A DNA stretch of 64,000 bases from Croceibacterium xixiisoli (lineage in GTDB: Bacteria; Pseudomonadota; Alphaproteobacteria; Sphingomonadales; Sphingomonadaceae). The stretch covers positions 124,001 to 188,000 of the forward strand of contig NZ_WTYJ01000002.1 in NCBI RefSeq assembly GCF_009827305.1. The letters are read 5' to 3'. The notes beneath the pieces were generated by a model, which searched no databases, had not been told where the DNA came from, and worked only from the letters and a program-made list of their open reading frames with translations. Positions 43,376 to 50,605 of this stretch are shown piece by piece. How positions within the stretch are numbered: position 1 is the first letter of the stretch; each line of letters begins with the position of its first letter. The translations under genes were made by a program, and so were the position numbers.

Positions 43376-46159
43376 TCAGAGCGCAAAGCGCACCCCGGCA
43401 AAGACGCGGCGACCGGCATCGATGTAGCTGGCGGGCAGGCCGCCTTCATATTGGATGCTTTCGTCGGTATCGAGAATGTTTACCGCCTCGAACACCAGCG
43501 ACACGCCATTGGTGAAGCGGATGTTGATGCTGCCATCCAGCGTGCCGAAAGCCTTGGTATATTGGTTCATCGCCGGGGCCGCCGCGACCGTGGACAGGAA
43601 CCCGCTGCGCCAGGAATAGGACAGGCGCAGGCCCACCGGGCCTTTCTCGTAATAGCCGGTGGCATTGAAATTGTGCTTCGATGCCGCCGTCAGCTGGGTT
43701 GGGTCGCTGTTGTCGATGAAGGTGTAATTCAGCACGGTGCCCAGCCCGTCGAAGGGTTCGGGCAGGCTGCGGAACGCCTGCTGGTAATAGACTTCCACCC
43801 CCTTCACATTCACGCCCGAACCATTGACCAGCCGGCTGACCGCGAAATCCAGCGATGCCTGCTGCTGCGAACCGTCAGACCGGATGTAGGTCACAGGCAG
43901 TGTTTCCACCCTGGTATCGGTGCGGATCAGCGAGGCGATATCCTTGTAGAATGCCGCTGCGCCCAGCAGGCCGTCGCGGCTGAAATACCATTCTGCCGTC
44001 AGATCCAGATTGTTGGCCCGGAACGGATCGAGATAGGGGTTGTTGCGCGTGACCGTCAGCGCGGTGCCGCTGGCCGTGGTGTTGGGGGAGATATCGCCCA
44101 GATTGGGCCGCGACATGGTGCGCGATGCGGACAGGCGCAGCTGCACATCGTCCGATGCCTCGAACTTCAGATTCAGGCTTGGGAGGAAATCGGTATAGCC
44201 CCGGCTGACGGTCAGCGGTTCGGCCGCCGGTACGCGGGTGATCCCGCCCGCATCGGGCAGCACGGTGATGCCGTTCAGATCGGGGCTGACCCCGGTGGTC
44301 TGCTGATTGGTGCGCACCACGCGCAGGCCGATATTGCCGCTCAGCCGCCCGAAAGCCAGATCGCCCCGCACATAGCCGGCCCAGGTCTGTTCGGCGACAT
44401 CGGTGATGCCGCTGGCATCATTGGTGATCACCCCGGCGGTAATCAGCTCCTCATCGCTGAATTGCGACACGAAGGCGCGGGTATCCGATGCCAGCCAACT
44501 GGTCGGGAACAGCGCCGGTCCGTTGTAACTGCCCAGAAACTGCCCGCTGCCAGCCTCCCGCAGCTTCATGAAGGGAGCGGCGCTGAACGATCCGGCGATC
44601 GGCCCGGCGGGCAGTCCGCCATAGAGCGCGGATACGCCGGCGGCCGAAACGGTCAGCCGTTCATTGTCCTGATGGATCGCCCGATCGACATAATGCCCGC
44701 CGAACCGGATGGCGGTCAGCCCGCGTGTGCCGAATTCCCGTGCGACATCGGCCCGGACGTCCCACACCTCGTCCGAACTGTCGCGGTTGAATTCGCCGTT
44801 GAGGCTGGCCACACGGAAGCTCGCCGGATCGAGCCGCGCCGCATCGAAACCATTGTAATAAATCGTGCTGCCGACCTTGTCCCCTGGGCGGGCGGTATAT
44901 TCCGCCTCCCCATTGGCGATGGTGGCGATGTTCAGATTGTCGCGATGCTGGGCGGACCGGGCGTAGGACGCATCCAGTTTCGCGGTCCAGCCGTCAGCCT
45001 CATAGTCCGCGCCGCCGACCAGCGAATAGATATAGCCATTGCGGTGTTCGTAACGCCCGCCGCCGCGATTATCGAGATCGGCCACCCGCAACCTTGTGGT
45101 GGTGGGCAGACCGTCGATGTCCTGCGCCTCGGCACTGATAACCGTGCTGGCATTGTTGAAGATCTGCAGGTTTTCATTGGTGATCGCGGTGACATTGAGT
45201 TTGCTGTAAAACCCGTCCAGCGACAGGGTCAGCGCATCACTGGCCTTGAACTGCAGCGAGGAAATCGCGCTGATCCGTTCATTATCCTCTTCATAATTAT
45301 AGACATAGGTCTGCAACGGAATTCGCACGCGCAGATTGGGATCGATCACCCCATCGCCGTTCAGATCATCCGGCCCGCGCCCGGCGCCGGCGGGAATGCC
45401 GCCCCCTTCGGTCAGCGTGGTGTAGAATGCCCCGGCCGTGTGGGTTTCCGGCTTGCGCCTGGTGTAGGACAGCCCGGCCGAAAACCCGATCCGCCCATCG
45501 GCAAACACATCGGAATAGAACGCGGATGCACGCGGCGCGAACTTGCCCGAATTGCTTTCATACTCACCCTGCGCAGAGGCGGCGAGCACCCGCCGCCCGG
45601 TATCGAACGGGCGCGGGGTGGTGACATCGACCGTGCCCGACAGCCCGCCTTCTTCCAGATCGGCGGTCGGCGATTTGTAAACCGACAGCAGGCGGATGAA
45701 TTCGGGCGGCAAAATGGTGAAATCGAACGTCCGGCTGGAGGCGCTGTCTGCATTGGAAAGCGCGTTGGGCAGCAGCCGGCCGTTGAAGGTGCCGAGGGTA
45801 AAATTGGCCGGCAGCCCGCGAATATTGACCGTGCGTCCTTCACCCCGGGTACGGTTGATCTGCACGCCGGTAATGCGCTGTACGGATTCGGCCACATTCA
45901 CATCGGGGAAGCGGCCGACATCTTCGGCGCTGATGACATCGACCACGCTGTCGGCCCGCCGCTTCACGTTGATTGCCCGGTCGAGCCCGGCACGGATGCC
46001 GGTGACGACAATCGCTTCGACAGGAGCTTCATCGCCGGCATCGACCGGTTTTTCCGCTGTTGCAGTGGCATCCTGCGCCGCGGCGCTGGTGGTGATGAAT
46101 GCGCCGCTGGCAAGCGCCAGGGCAGAACACCATGCGGTGCCCGTGATTGACCGGATCAT
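43376..46159 (-). CDS. TonB-dependent receptor of the sulfatase locus
   Basis: A 927-residue TonB-dependent receptor of the carbohydrate-uptake type common in sphingomonads and caulobacters. Signal peptide: ALALASGAFITTSAAAQ. The plug starts VEAIVVTGIRAGLDRAINVK and includes VAESVQRITGVQINRTRGEG, RTVNIRGLPANFTLGTFNGR. The barrel ends YIDAGRRVFAGVRFAL. It lies 41 bases upstream of the sulfatase gene in the same operon, which suggests that it imports a sulfated oligosaccharide or the product of its cleavage. The start MIRSITGTAW gives the signal; no strong ribosome site is visible. The upstream 275 bases separate it from the divergent LacI gene and contain a LacI-type operator. Confidence 0.9.
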   Translation of the reverse strand: MIRSITGTAWCSALALASGAFITTSAAAQDATATAEKPVDAGDEAPVEAIVVTGIRAGLDRAINVKRRADSVVDVISAEDVGRFPDVNVAESVQRITGVQINRTRGEGRTVNIRGLPANFTLGTFNGRLLPNALSNADSASSRTFDFTILPPEFIRLLSVYKSPTADLEEGGLSGTVDVTTPRPFDTGRRVLAASAQGEYESNSGKFAPRASAFYSDVFADGRIGFSAGLSYTRRKPETHTAGAFYTTLTEGGGIPAGAGRGPDDLNGDGVIDPNLRVRIPLQTYVYNYEEDNERISAISSLQFKASDALTLSLDGFYSKLNVTAITNENLQIFNNASTVISAEAQDIDGLPTTTRLRVADLDNRGGGRYEHRNGYIYSLVGGADYEADGWTAKLDASYARSAQHRDNLNIATIANGEAEYTARPGDKVGSTIYYNGFDAARLDPASFRVASLNGEFNRDSSDEVWDVRADVAREFGTRGLTAIRFGGHYVDRAIHQDNERLTVSAAGVSALYGGLPAGPIAGSFSAAPFMKLREAGSGQFLGSYNGPALFPTSWLASDTRAFVSQFSDEELITAGVITNDASGITDVAEQTWAGYVRGDLAFGRLSGNIGLRVVRTNQQTTGVSPDLNGITVLPDAGGITRVPAAEPLTVSRGYTDFLPSLNLKFEASDDVQLRLSASRTMSRPNLGDISPNTTASGTALTVTRNNPYLDPFRANNLDLTAEWYFSRDGLLGAAAFYKDIASLIRTDTRVETLPVTYIRSDGSQQQASLDFAVSRLVNGSGVNVKGVEVYYQQAFRSLPEPFDGLGTVLNYTFIDNSDPTQLTAASKHNFNATGYYEKGPVGLRLSYSWRSGFLSTVAAAPAMNQYTKAFGTLDGSINIRFTNGVSLVFEAVNILDTDESIQYEGGLPASYIDAGRRVFAGVRFAL

Positions 46160-46299
46160 GACTCGTCGTTTCCCCAACAGATGCTTCAAGGCTGTTCGCA
46201 AACAGGCTGAAACCTCCGGTGGTCCGGTAGGCATCGCGCACGAATTTTCTGGCGCAGACACGGGTCATCCCACGCGTCATACACACGCAATTACGCCGA

Positions 46300-46313
46300 T
46301 GACAGCGCTGACA
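46300..46313. promoter_or_regulatory. predicted LacI-family operator
   Basis: TGACAGCGCTGACA at 46300-46313 matches the general LacI/GalR-family operator pattern TGNNANCGNTNNCA at every fixed position; the centre CAGCGCTG is a perfect palindrome. It lies between the divergent TonB receptor (start 46159) and the LacI gene (start 46435). On the receptor strand a TTTTCA/TACATG pair (spacing 16) lies just upstream, so binding would block that promoter. The promoter call is weaker than the operator call. Confidence 0.75.
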
Positions 46314-46434
46314 TGCCATGTATCAAGACAATCTCAATTGAAAAAGTAGATATTGCGATCGGCGCTGATATCTTTTCTATGGCCCTGCCAAGGGCGACCG
46401 GAACGGCGCCATCTTTCGCGGGGAATTCAGGCTG

Positions 46435-47487
46435 GTGCAGGCGGTAACGCTGGACGATGTGGCGGTGCTGGCGGCGGTTTCGGCCAAGACGGTGTCGCGC
46501 GTGGTCAATGGCGATGCGCGGGTCAGCCCGGATACACGCCAGCGGGTGCAGGCGGCGATCGCCAGCCTCGGCTATCGCCCGAACCTGGCCGCCCGCTCGC
46601 TGGCAACATCGCGCTCAGGGCTGATCGGCATGTTCGCGCCATTGATTGGCGGATCGCATTTCTTCGGCGAACTGATGCGTGAAGCGATCCGCGCCTGCCG
46701 CCAACACGGCTATCACCTCGCGATCGAGGAAGCCGGCGTTCACAGCATGCGCAATGTCGATGCCTATCGCGAAGGTTTGCGAAAACTGCGCTGCGAAGGG
46801 ATGGTCCTGCCGGCGCCGGTGTGTGACGATCTGGAATTGCTCGACGCGCTTGATGCCGATGGCGTGCGCTATGTCCGCATCTCTCCCGCGCTGGAAGTGG
46901 CGCGATCGGTGGCGATCGTGGCCGATCATGCGGCGGGTGCCCGCGCCGTGGCGCAGCATCTGTGGTCCATCGGCCGCCGCCGGTTCGGCCTGGTCACCGG
47001 CATGCCGCACCAGGCATCATCCCCGCTGCGGCGCGATGGCTTCCTCGCCGGCCTGGCCGAACAGGGCATCACGGCGGATCAGATGGCAATCGTCGCAATG
47101 CCCGATCTGATCCGCGACACCGGCTGGGGTGCCGCCGGGGGCGGGGTGCCCAATATCATCGACCTGGGCCGTCACGCCGGGGCGCAACTGTTCGACCGCG
47201 ATTGCCGGCCGGATGCGATCTTCACCTATAATGACGAACTGGCCGCTGGCGTGGTCAGCCAGGCGCGCGATCGCGGCATCGATGTGCCGGGGCAATTGTC
47301 CGTCGTCGGCTTTGACGACAGCGACGCCGCCCGCCTTTGCTGGCCACCGCTGACCACCGTGCGCCAGCCAATCGCCCGCATCGCCGCGCAGGCGGTGGAT
47401 ATTCTGATCACCGGCGATCCACAGGACCAGCGCACGATCCTTTGCCCGGTCGAACTGGTGGTGCGAGGCAGCAGCGCGGCGGTGTGA
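46435..47487 (+). CDS. LacI-family transcriptional repressor
   Basis: A 350-residue regulator of the LacI/GalR family. The N-terminal helix-turn-helix is VTLDDVAVLAAVSAKTVSRV, followed by VNGDARVSPDTRQRVQAAIA and the hinge LGYRPNLAARSLATSRS. The periplasmic-binding-protein-like ligand domain has GLIGMFAPLIGGSHFFGEL, VDAYREGLRKLRCEGMVLPA, DAIFTYNDELAAGVVSQ and LSVVGFDDSDAARLCWPPL. The start is GTG with a weak ribosome site (AGG). It is divergent from the sulfatase-locus receptor. It most likely represses that locus until a sugar released from the sulfated substrate binds. Confidence 0.95.
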   Translation: MQAVTLDDVAVLAAVSAKTVSRVVNGDARVSPDTRQRVQAAIASLGYRPNLAARSLATSRSGLIGMFAPLIGGSHFFGELMREAIRACRQHGYHLAIEEAGVHSMRNVDAYREGLRKLRCEGMVLPAPVCDDLELLDALDADGVRYVRISPALEVARSVAIVADHAAGARAVAQHLWSIGRRRFGLVTGMPHQASSPLRRDGFLAGLAEQGITADQMAIVAMPDLIRDTGWGAAGGGVPNIIDLGRHAGAQLFDRDCRPDAIFTYNDELAAGVVSQARDRGIDVPGQLSVVGFDDSDAARLCWPPLTTVRQPIARIAAQAVDILITGDPQDQRTILCPVELVVRGSSAAV

Positions 47488-47505
47488 TTGCCCGTCAGCC
47501 CTGGA

Positions 47506-47817
47506 TCAAGCTTTCAGAGCGGCCTGACCCTGCAAATCCTTTTCCCGCCGATGGATCATCGGGTCATTCAGGAATGTCCCGAACGGCACGAATGCCACCA
47601 GGAAGGTGCGCACCCATTGCCACACGGTAAAGCCCTTGCCGGGGAAGCAGGCCAGCATGCCAAGAACATAGGCCAGCCAGGCAACGCCATGGGCCATGCC
47701 CACCGGCGGCACCAGCGCCGGATTGCCCAGCCAGTACTTCATCGGCATCGCCACCAGGAACAGCGCTATGGTGGTGATCCCTTCGATCAGGGCAACAAAG
47801 CGGAAAAGGCGCAGCAT
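47506..47817 (-). CDS. DUF3817-family membrane protein
   Basis: A 103-residue protein with three predicted membrane helices. The pattern LRLFRFVALIEGITTIALFLVAMP, then KYWLGNPALVPPVGMAHGVAWLAYV, fits the DUF3817 family of small integral membrane proteins, whose function is unknown. It is convergent with the lacI gene (18 bases between the stops). No partner gene is evident. Confidence 0.8.
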   Translation of the reverse strand: MLRLFRFVALIEGITTIALFLVAMPMKYWLGNPALVPPVGMAHGVAWLAYVLGMLACFPGKGFTVWQWVRTFLVAFVPFGTFLNDPMIHRREKDLQGQAALKA

Positions 47818-47942
47818 GGCAGGGTCCCGGGGCAGCGATGGTTTTGTTGCGAAGGATTCGCATTCATCGCTTTGCCATCGCCAGCATGGTCACACAAGAT
47901 GCCGACCGGCCTGCGACCGGGATAGCCCGCCATCGGGCACGA

Positions 47943-48296
47943 TCATTCGGCAATCAGGCTGACCGCTTCGGCAATCTCGAACTCCACATCCTGAACGGCT
48001 GTCAGGCTGAACAGGCTCAGCGTATAGGCCAGTCGCCATCCCTCGCGACCGTCTTCAAAGGCGGAGAGTGGAATCTGCTGCACTTCCAGGCGGACGCCAT
48101 TGCCGCCCTCATCCTCATGCAGATAGGTGATGACATTATCGGTGCCCCACCGATCGTCGCAGTCCATCAGCGTATCGGCGATATATCCGCCCAGTGGGCC
48201 ATCCATGCCCAGTCCGCCGAAGGATTTGATCAGCTCGGCCAGGCGATCATGCACTTGCCCGGCGGGCTGCGGCTTGATCTCTTCCAGTTCCATCAT
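47943..48296 (-). CDS. hypothetical acidic protein
   Basis: A 117-residue soluble protein, acidic, with no signal or membrane segment. Features are DRLAELIKSFGGLGMDGPLGG, MDCDDRWGTDNVITYLHED and a C-terminal helix with many Glu. I do not recognise a family. AAGGG lies before two adjacent ATGs (48296, 48293), which supports translation. It is encoded downstream of two small genes on the same strand (98 and 30 codons), and may be transcribed with them. Confidence 0.55.
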   Translation of the reverse strand: MMELEEIKPQPAGQVHDRLAELIKSFGGLGMDGPLGGYIADTLMDCDDRWGTDNVITYLHEDEGGNGVRLEVQQIPLSAFEDGREGWRLAYTLSLFSLTAVQDVEFEIAEAVSLIAE

Positions 48297-48392
48297 CTTG
48301 CCCTTGCGCCGGGTGCTGCCAATCGCCGGCTCTGCCCCACCAATCCTATGGCGCGGCGTCGGTTCCGCCGGCCGTGAAGGTGGAAGGGGTTA

Positions 48393-48689
48393 TTATGATG
48401 GAATGCGCGGGATCTCCTCCCGCACCAGATGCGGCAGAATTTGATGCACGCGGGTGATGCCGAGCCGCCGGATGTGGAGAAAGGCGCTGTCCAGTGCCGC
48501 CGGTTTCGTCTCGAAAGCCGGACTTTCATAGCACAGCAGTTCCCGCTCCAGCCGATAGTGGAACCCCAGGGCAGATTTTTCAATCGACAGCGCCGCGCCC
48601 CCCTCGGGCACTTCGCTGACCGACAGCACATAGACGACATCCAGCTCGTTGACCGGTTGGGCGTCCTCCGCGCGCCACGCCCGGCCCAT
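48393..48689 (-). CDS. hypothetical protein, translationally coupled to a 30-residue peptide
   Basis: A 98-residue protein with no membrane segment. A basic N-terminus (MGRAWRAEDAQ) is followed by LDVVYVLSVSEVPEGGAALS and a helical C-terminal half (AFLHIRRLGITRVHQILPHLV). No family recognised. An earlier start in the same frame is possible, but it would overlap the small membrane peptide gene, which has its own good ribosome site. I therefore start at the ATG two bases after that gene's stop. Confidence 0.5.
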   Translation of the reverse strand: MGRAWRAEDAQPVNELDVVYVLSVSEVPEGGAALSIEKSALGFHYRLERELLCYESPAFETKPAALDSAFLHIRRLGITRVHQILPHLVREEIPRIPS

Positions 48690-48691
48690 CG

Positions 48692-48784
48692 TTACCCGAT
48701 CTGCCCTGCGAACAGGATCACCAGAATGCCGAACAGCAGCGCTATGGCCGCCGGGACGATTGCTTCCTTCAGATAATATTGCAT
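48692..48784 (-). CDS. 30-residue single-helix membrane peptide
   Basis: A short open frame: MQYYLKEAIVPAAIALLFGI continuing with LVILFAGQIG and a stop. After a short polar N-terminus (MQYYLKEA), residues 9-26 form one clear membrane helix. AGGAG lies seven bases before the ATG, a better ribosome site than that of either neighbour. The stop is two bases before the ATG of the 98-residue gene, so the two are probably translated together. Similar tiny peptides are often subunits or regulators of membrane complexes; the partner here is unknown. Confidence 0.6.
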   Translation of the reverse strand: MQYYLKEAIVPAAIALLFGILVILFAGQIG

Positions 48785-49216
48785 CGGTCATCTCCTTTGT
48801 GGATGACGGATTGAAAGGATTACGGGTTGCGGATGCGTCGTCCTTCATAATTGCTGACAGCGGAAAGCTGGCACGATCAGGCGCGGCGCACCCGGCAGGG
48901 GATATTTTGTCGACCCTGAAATCTGCAAAATTGACCAGAACATATGCGCGTCAAGCCTCCGCAACGGTCACCCGGTCGGCGTGCTTTTCCGAACATCCCC
49001 TGATTCTTTTATTTTCTGGAAGATGATCTAACAAACCATGACGCCATGCAACATGTAAAATTAACAGTTACATCGATTAACGATTTAACCATCAGCGTTA
49101 ACGGGCATAGTATTGCGTGAAACTATTCGTGTGTGCACTTCTGCACCTAGCCTTCGCAGAGCAGCCTGCCGGAATGATGGCTTGATCTTTGCCGCCCGCT
49201 GGTGCCACCTGCGCCC
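48785..49216. other. 432-base intergenic region with low-GC patch
   Basis: No supported gene. The left end holds the AGGAG site and presumably the promoter of the small minus-strand genes. A patch at 48990-49130 is much richer in A+T than the rest of the window. It contains four TTAAC units (49061, 49077, 49085, 49098) and the palindrome CGTTAACG (49096-49103). The TTAAC spacing does not fit the CtrA pattern TTAA-N7-TTAA. Confidence 0.5.
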
Positions 49217-49606
49217 ATGCAAACCCACACTCGCGCCCTGATCGCTGCCGCCGCCTTCGCTTTCGTCACAGGCCGGAAAGTGGCCGGCATGTTCGATCAC
49301 ACCGCCGGGCAGGACCTGCGTATCGCTGCCGAGGCGCGCGGTGACCGGCTGCAGGGCCATGACGGCGATCGTGATGCAGCCTTCGGTGGGACACTGCCCG
49401 AGATTCAGGAGGCGGGCGCCAGCAGTTCGATCACCATCAAGCGCCATGAAGGCCGGGCCACCGGCTATGACCGCGCGTCCGAAACCCATTTTGAGGCGGT
49501 GGTGGAAGACGGCATGGTGAAACTCTACGATCATGGCGAAGCGGCCTGGTTCGCCTATGAAATCCAGGACGCCGACGCCGCGCAAAGCTATTATCGCGGC
49601 GGGTGA
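49217..49606 (+). CDS. hypothetical protein
   Basis: A 129-residue protein. The N-terminus has a hydrophobic run (RALIAAAAFAFVTG) that could be a weak signal or anchor, followed by a charged region. The rest (EARGDRLQGHDGDRDAAFGG, AWFAYEIQDADAAQ) fits no family I know. The ATG has no clear ribosome site. The gene ends six bases before the stop of the frameshifted hydrolase on the other strand. Codon use is like that of neighbours, so I think it is real, but the support is weak. Confidence 0.45.
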   Translation: MQTHTRALIAAAAFAFVTGRKVAGMFDHTAGQDLRIAAEARGDRLQGHDGDRDAAFGGTLPEIQEAGASSSITIKRHEGRATGYDRASETHFEAVVEDGMVKLYDHGEAAWFAYEIQDADAAQSYYRGG

Positions 49607-49612
49607 GGGGGC

Positions 49613-50273
49613 TTACAGCGCCCGCGCCAGTTCCTCGATAGAAGCTGCCAATTGGTCTGGCTGCTCCAGCGGGATCAGATGCCCGCAATGTTCCACCACA
49701 ATCAGCCGCGATCCCGCAATCCCGACCTGCAGCACGCGGCTTTCCTCCACCGTGCGCAACCGGTCCTGCGCAGCGGCCACCACCAGTGTGGGGCAGGTGA
49801 TCTCTGCCAGCCGCGCCGTATCATCGGGGCGATCCAGTGCGGCCTGCCGCGCAAACACGGCACCGCCCAGCCCGCCGGCTCATCGCCTGCACGCGCTGGA
49901 TATTAGCGTCGCTGCCATGATCGGGATGCAGGGATCGCATCACGGCTGCCCGGCCGATCTGGCGGAACTCGGCTGGATCGGGCAGCCCCGGTTGCGGCCC
50001 ATGCGCGCGCGATGATGTCGCCACCAGCGCCAGCCCTGCCACCCTGTCCGGCGCGCGATAGGCAATTTCCCGCGCGACATAGCCGCCCATGGAAAAACCG
50101 ACCACCAGCGCCGGCCTGCTGAGCGCGGCAATCGCGCGATCGGCCATGCCGCCCAGCGTGTCATCCCGCGTCAGATCCGCCAGCACGACATCGCCGATTT
50201 CCGCCAGCGCCGCGCGCATATCGCGCCACAAATCAGCGTCGAGCATGAAGCCGGGGATCAGCAGCAGGTTCAT
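49613..50273 (-). pseudogene. alpha/beta hydrolase with a one-base frameshift
   Basis: Two reading frames together make one normal alpha/beta hydrolase. The first part starts MNLLLIPGFMLDADLWRDM and has the nucleophile elbow GFSMGG in ALVVGFSMGGYVAREIAYR. It runs to VQAMSRRAGR and then goes out of frame. The second part, VFARQAALDRPDDTARLAEI, holds the acid (AAQDRL) and His (EHCGHL) of the triad and ends normally. Removing one C from the CCC at 49866-49868 (plus strand) restores the frame. The start overlaps the DUF3325 stop (ATGA), so it belongs to the cobalamin-riboswitch operon. A sequencing or assembly error would look the same as a real mutation. Confidence 0.75.
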
Positions 50274-50605
50274 GCGCGAAGGGGCCATGTCACAAACAGC
50301 CCCACCAACATGAAAATCACCGGCGGGGCGAACAAAGCGACTTGTCGGGAATAGGGCCATGCGAAAACAACTGGCAGGGTCATCACGGGCAGTGCTCCGA
50401 ACAGCCAGCTTGCAGCGCCAATCGCTGGGGTGGTGGATGAAAGGCACCATGCCAGAGCAGATATTGCCAGCAGTATGGCCGCGCCCACCCTTATTGTCGA
50501 GGTAAGCCACGGGTGCCGGCAAAACGTCACTGGCGACATCGCACCGTCGGCCAGTCGTATCAACGAGATAGCGGCCGCCCCTGTCGACAAGGCGATCCAG
50601 AGCAT
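50270..50605 (-). CDS. DUF3325-like membrane protein
   Basis: A 111-residue protein with three to four membrane helices: LWIALSTGAAAISLIRLAD, VGAAILLAISALAWCLS, IGAASWLFGALPVMTLPVVF and LFAPPVIFMLVGLFV. Size, helix layout and genomic neighbours fit DUF3325, a family found beside PepSY and DUF3649 proteins in TonB receptor operons. Its start overlaps the PepSY gene stop (TGATG), and its stop overlaps the hydrolase start (ATGA). The role is unknown; the neighbours suggest work at the inner membrane on an imported metal complex. Confidence 0.65.
   Translation of the reverse strand: MLWIALSTGAAAISLIRLADGAMSPVTFCRHPWLTSTIRVGAAILLAISALAWCLSSTTPAIGAASWLFGALPVMTLPVVFAWPYSRQVALFAPPVIFMLVGLFVTWPLRA

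Noticed and set aside
43298-46150. A 950-codon plus-strand frame opposite the sulfatase-locus TonB receptor
   Set aside because: The opposite strand has a complete receptor with signal peptide, plug motif and C-terminal aromatic residue; the antisense product has none of these.
49061-49103. CtrA-type binding sites in the low-GC patch
   Set aside because: The distances between TTAA units (16, 8 and 13 bases from start to start) do not match the TTAA-N7-TTAA pattern.
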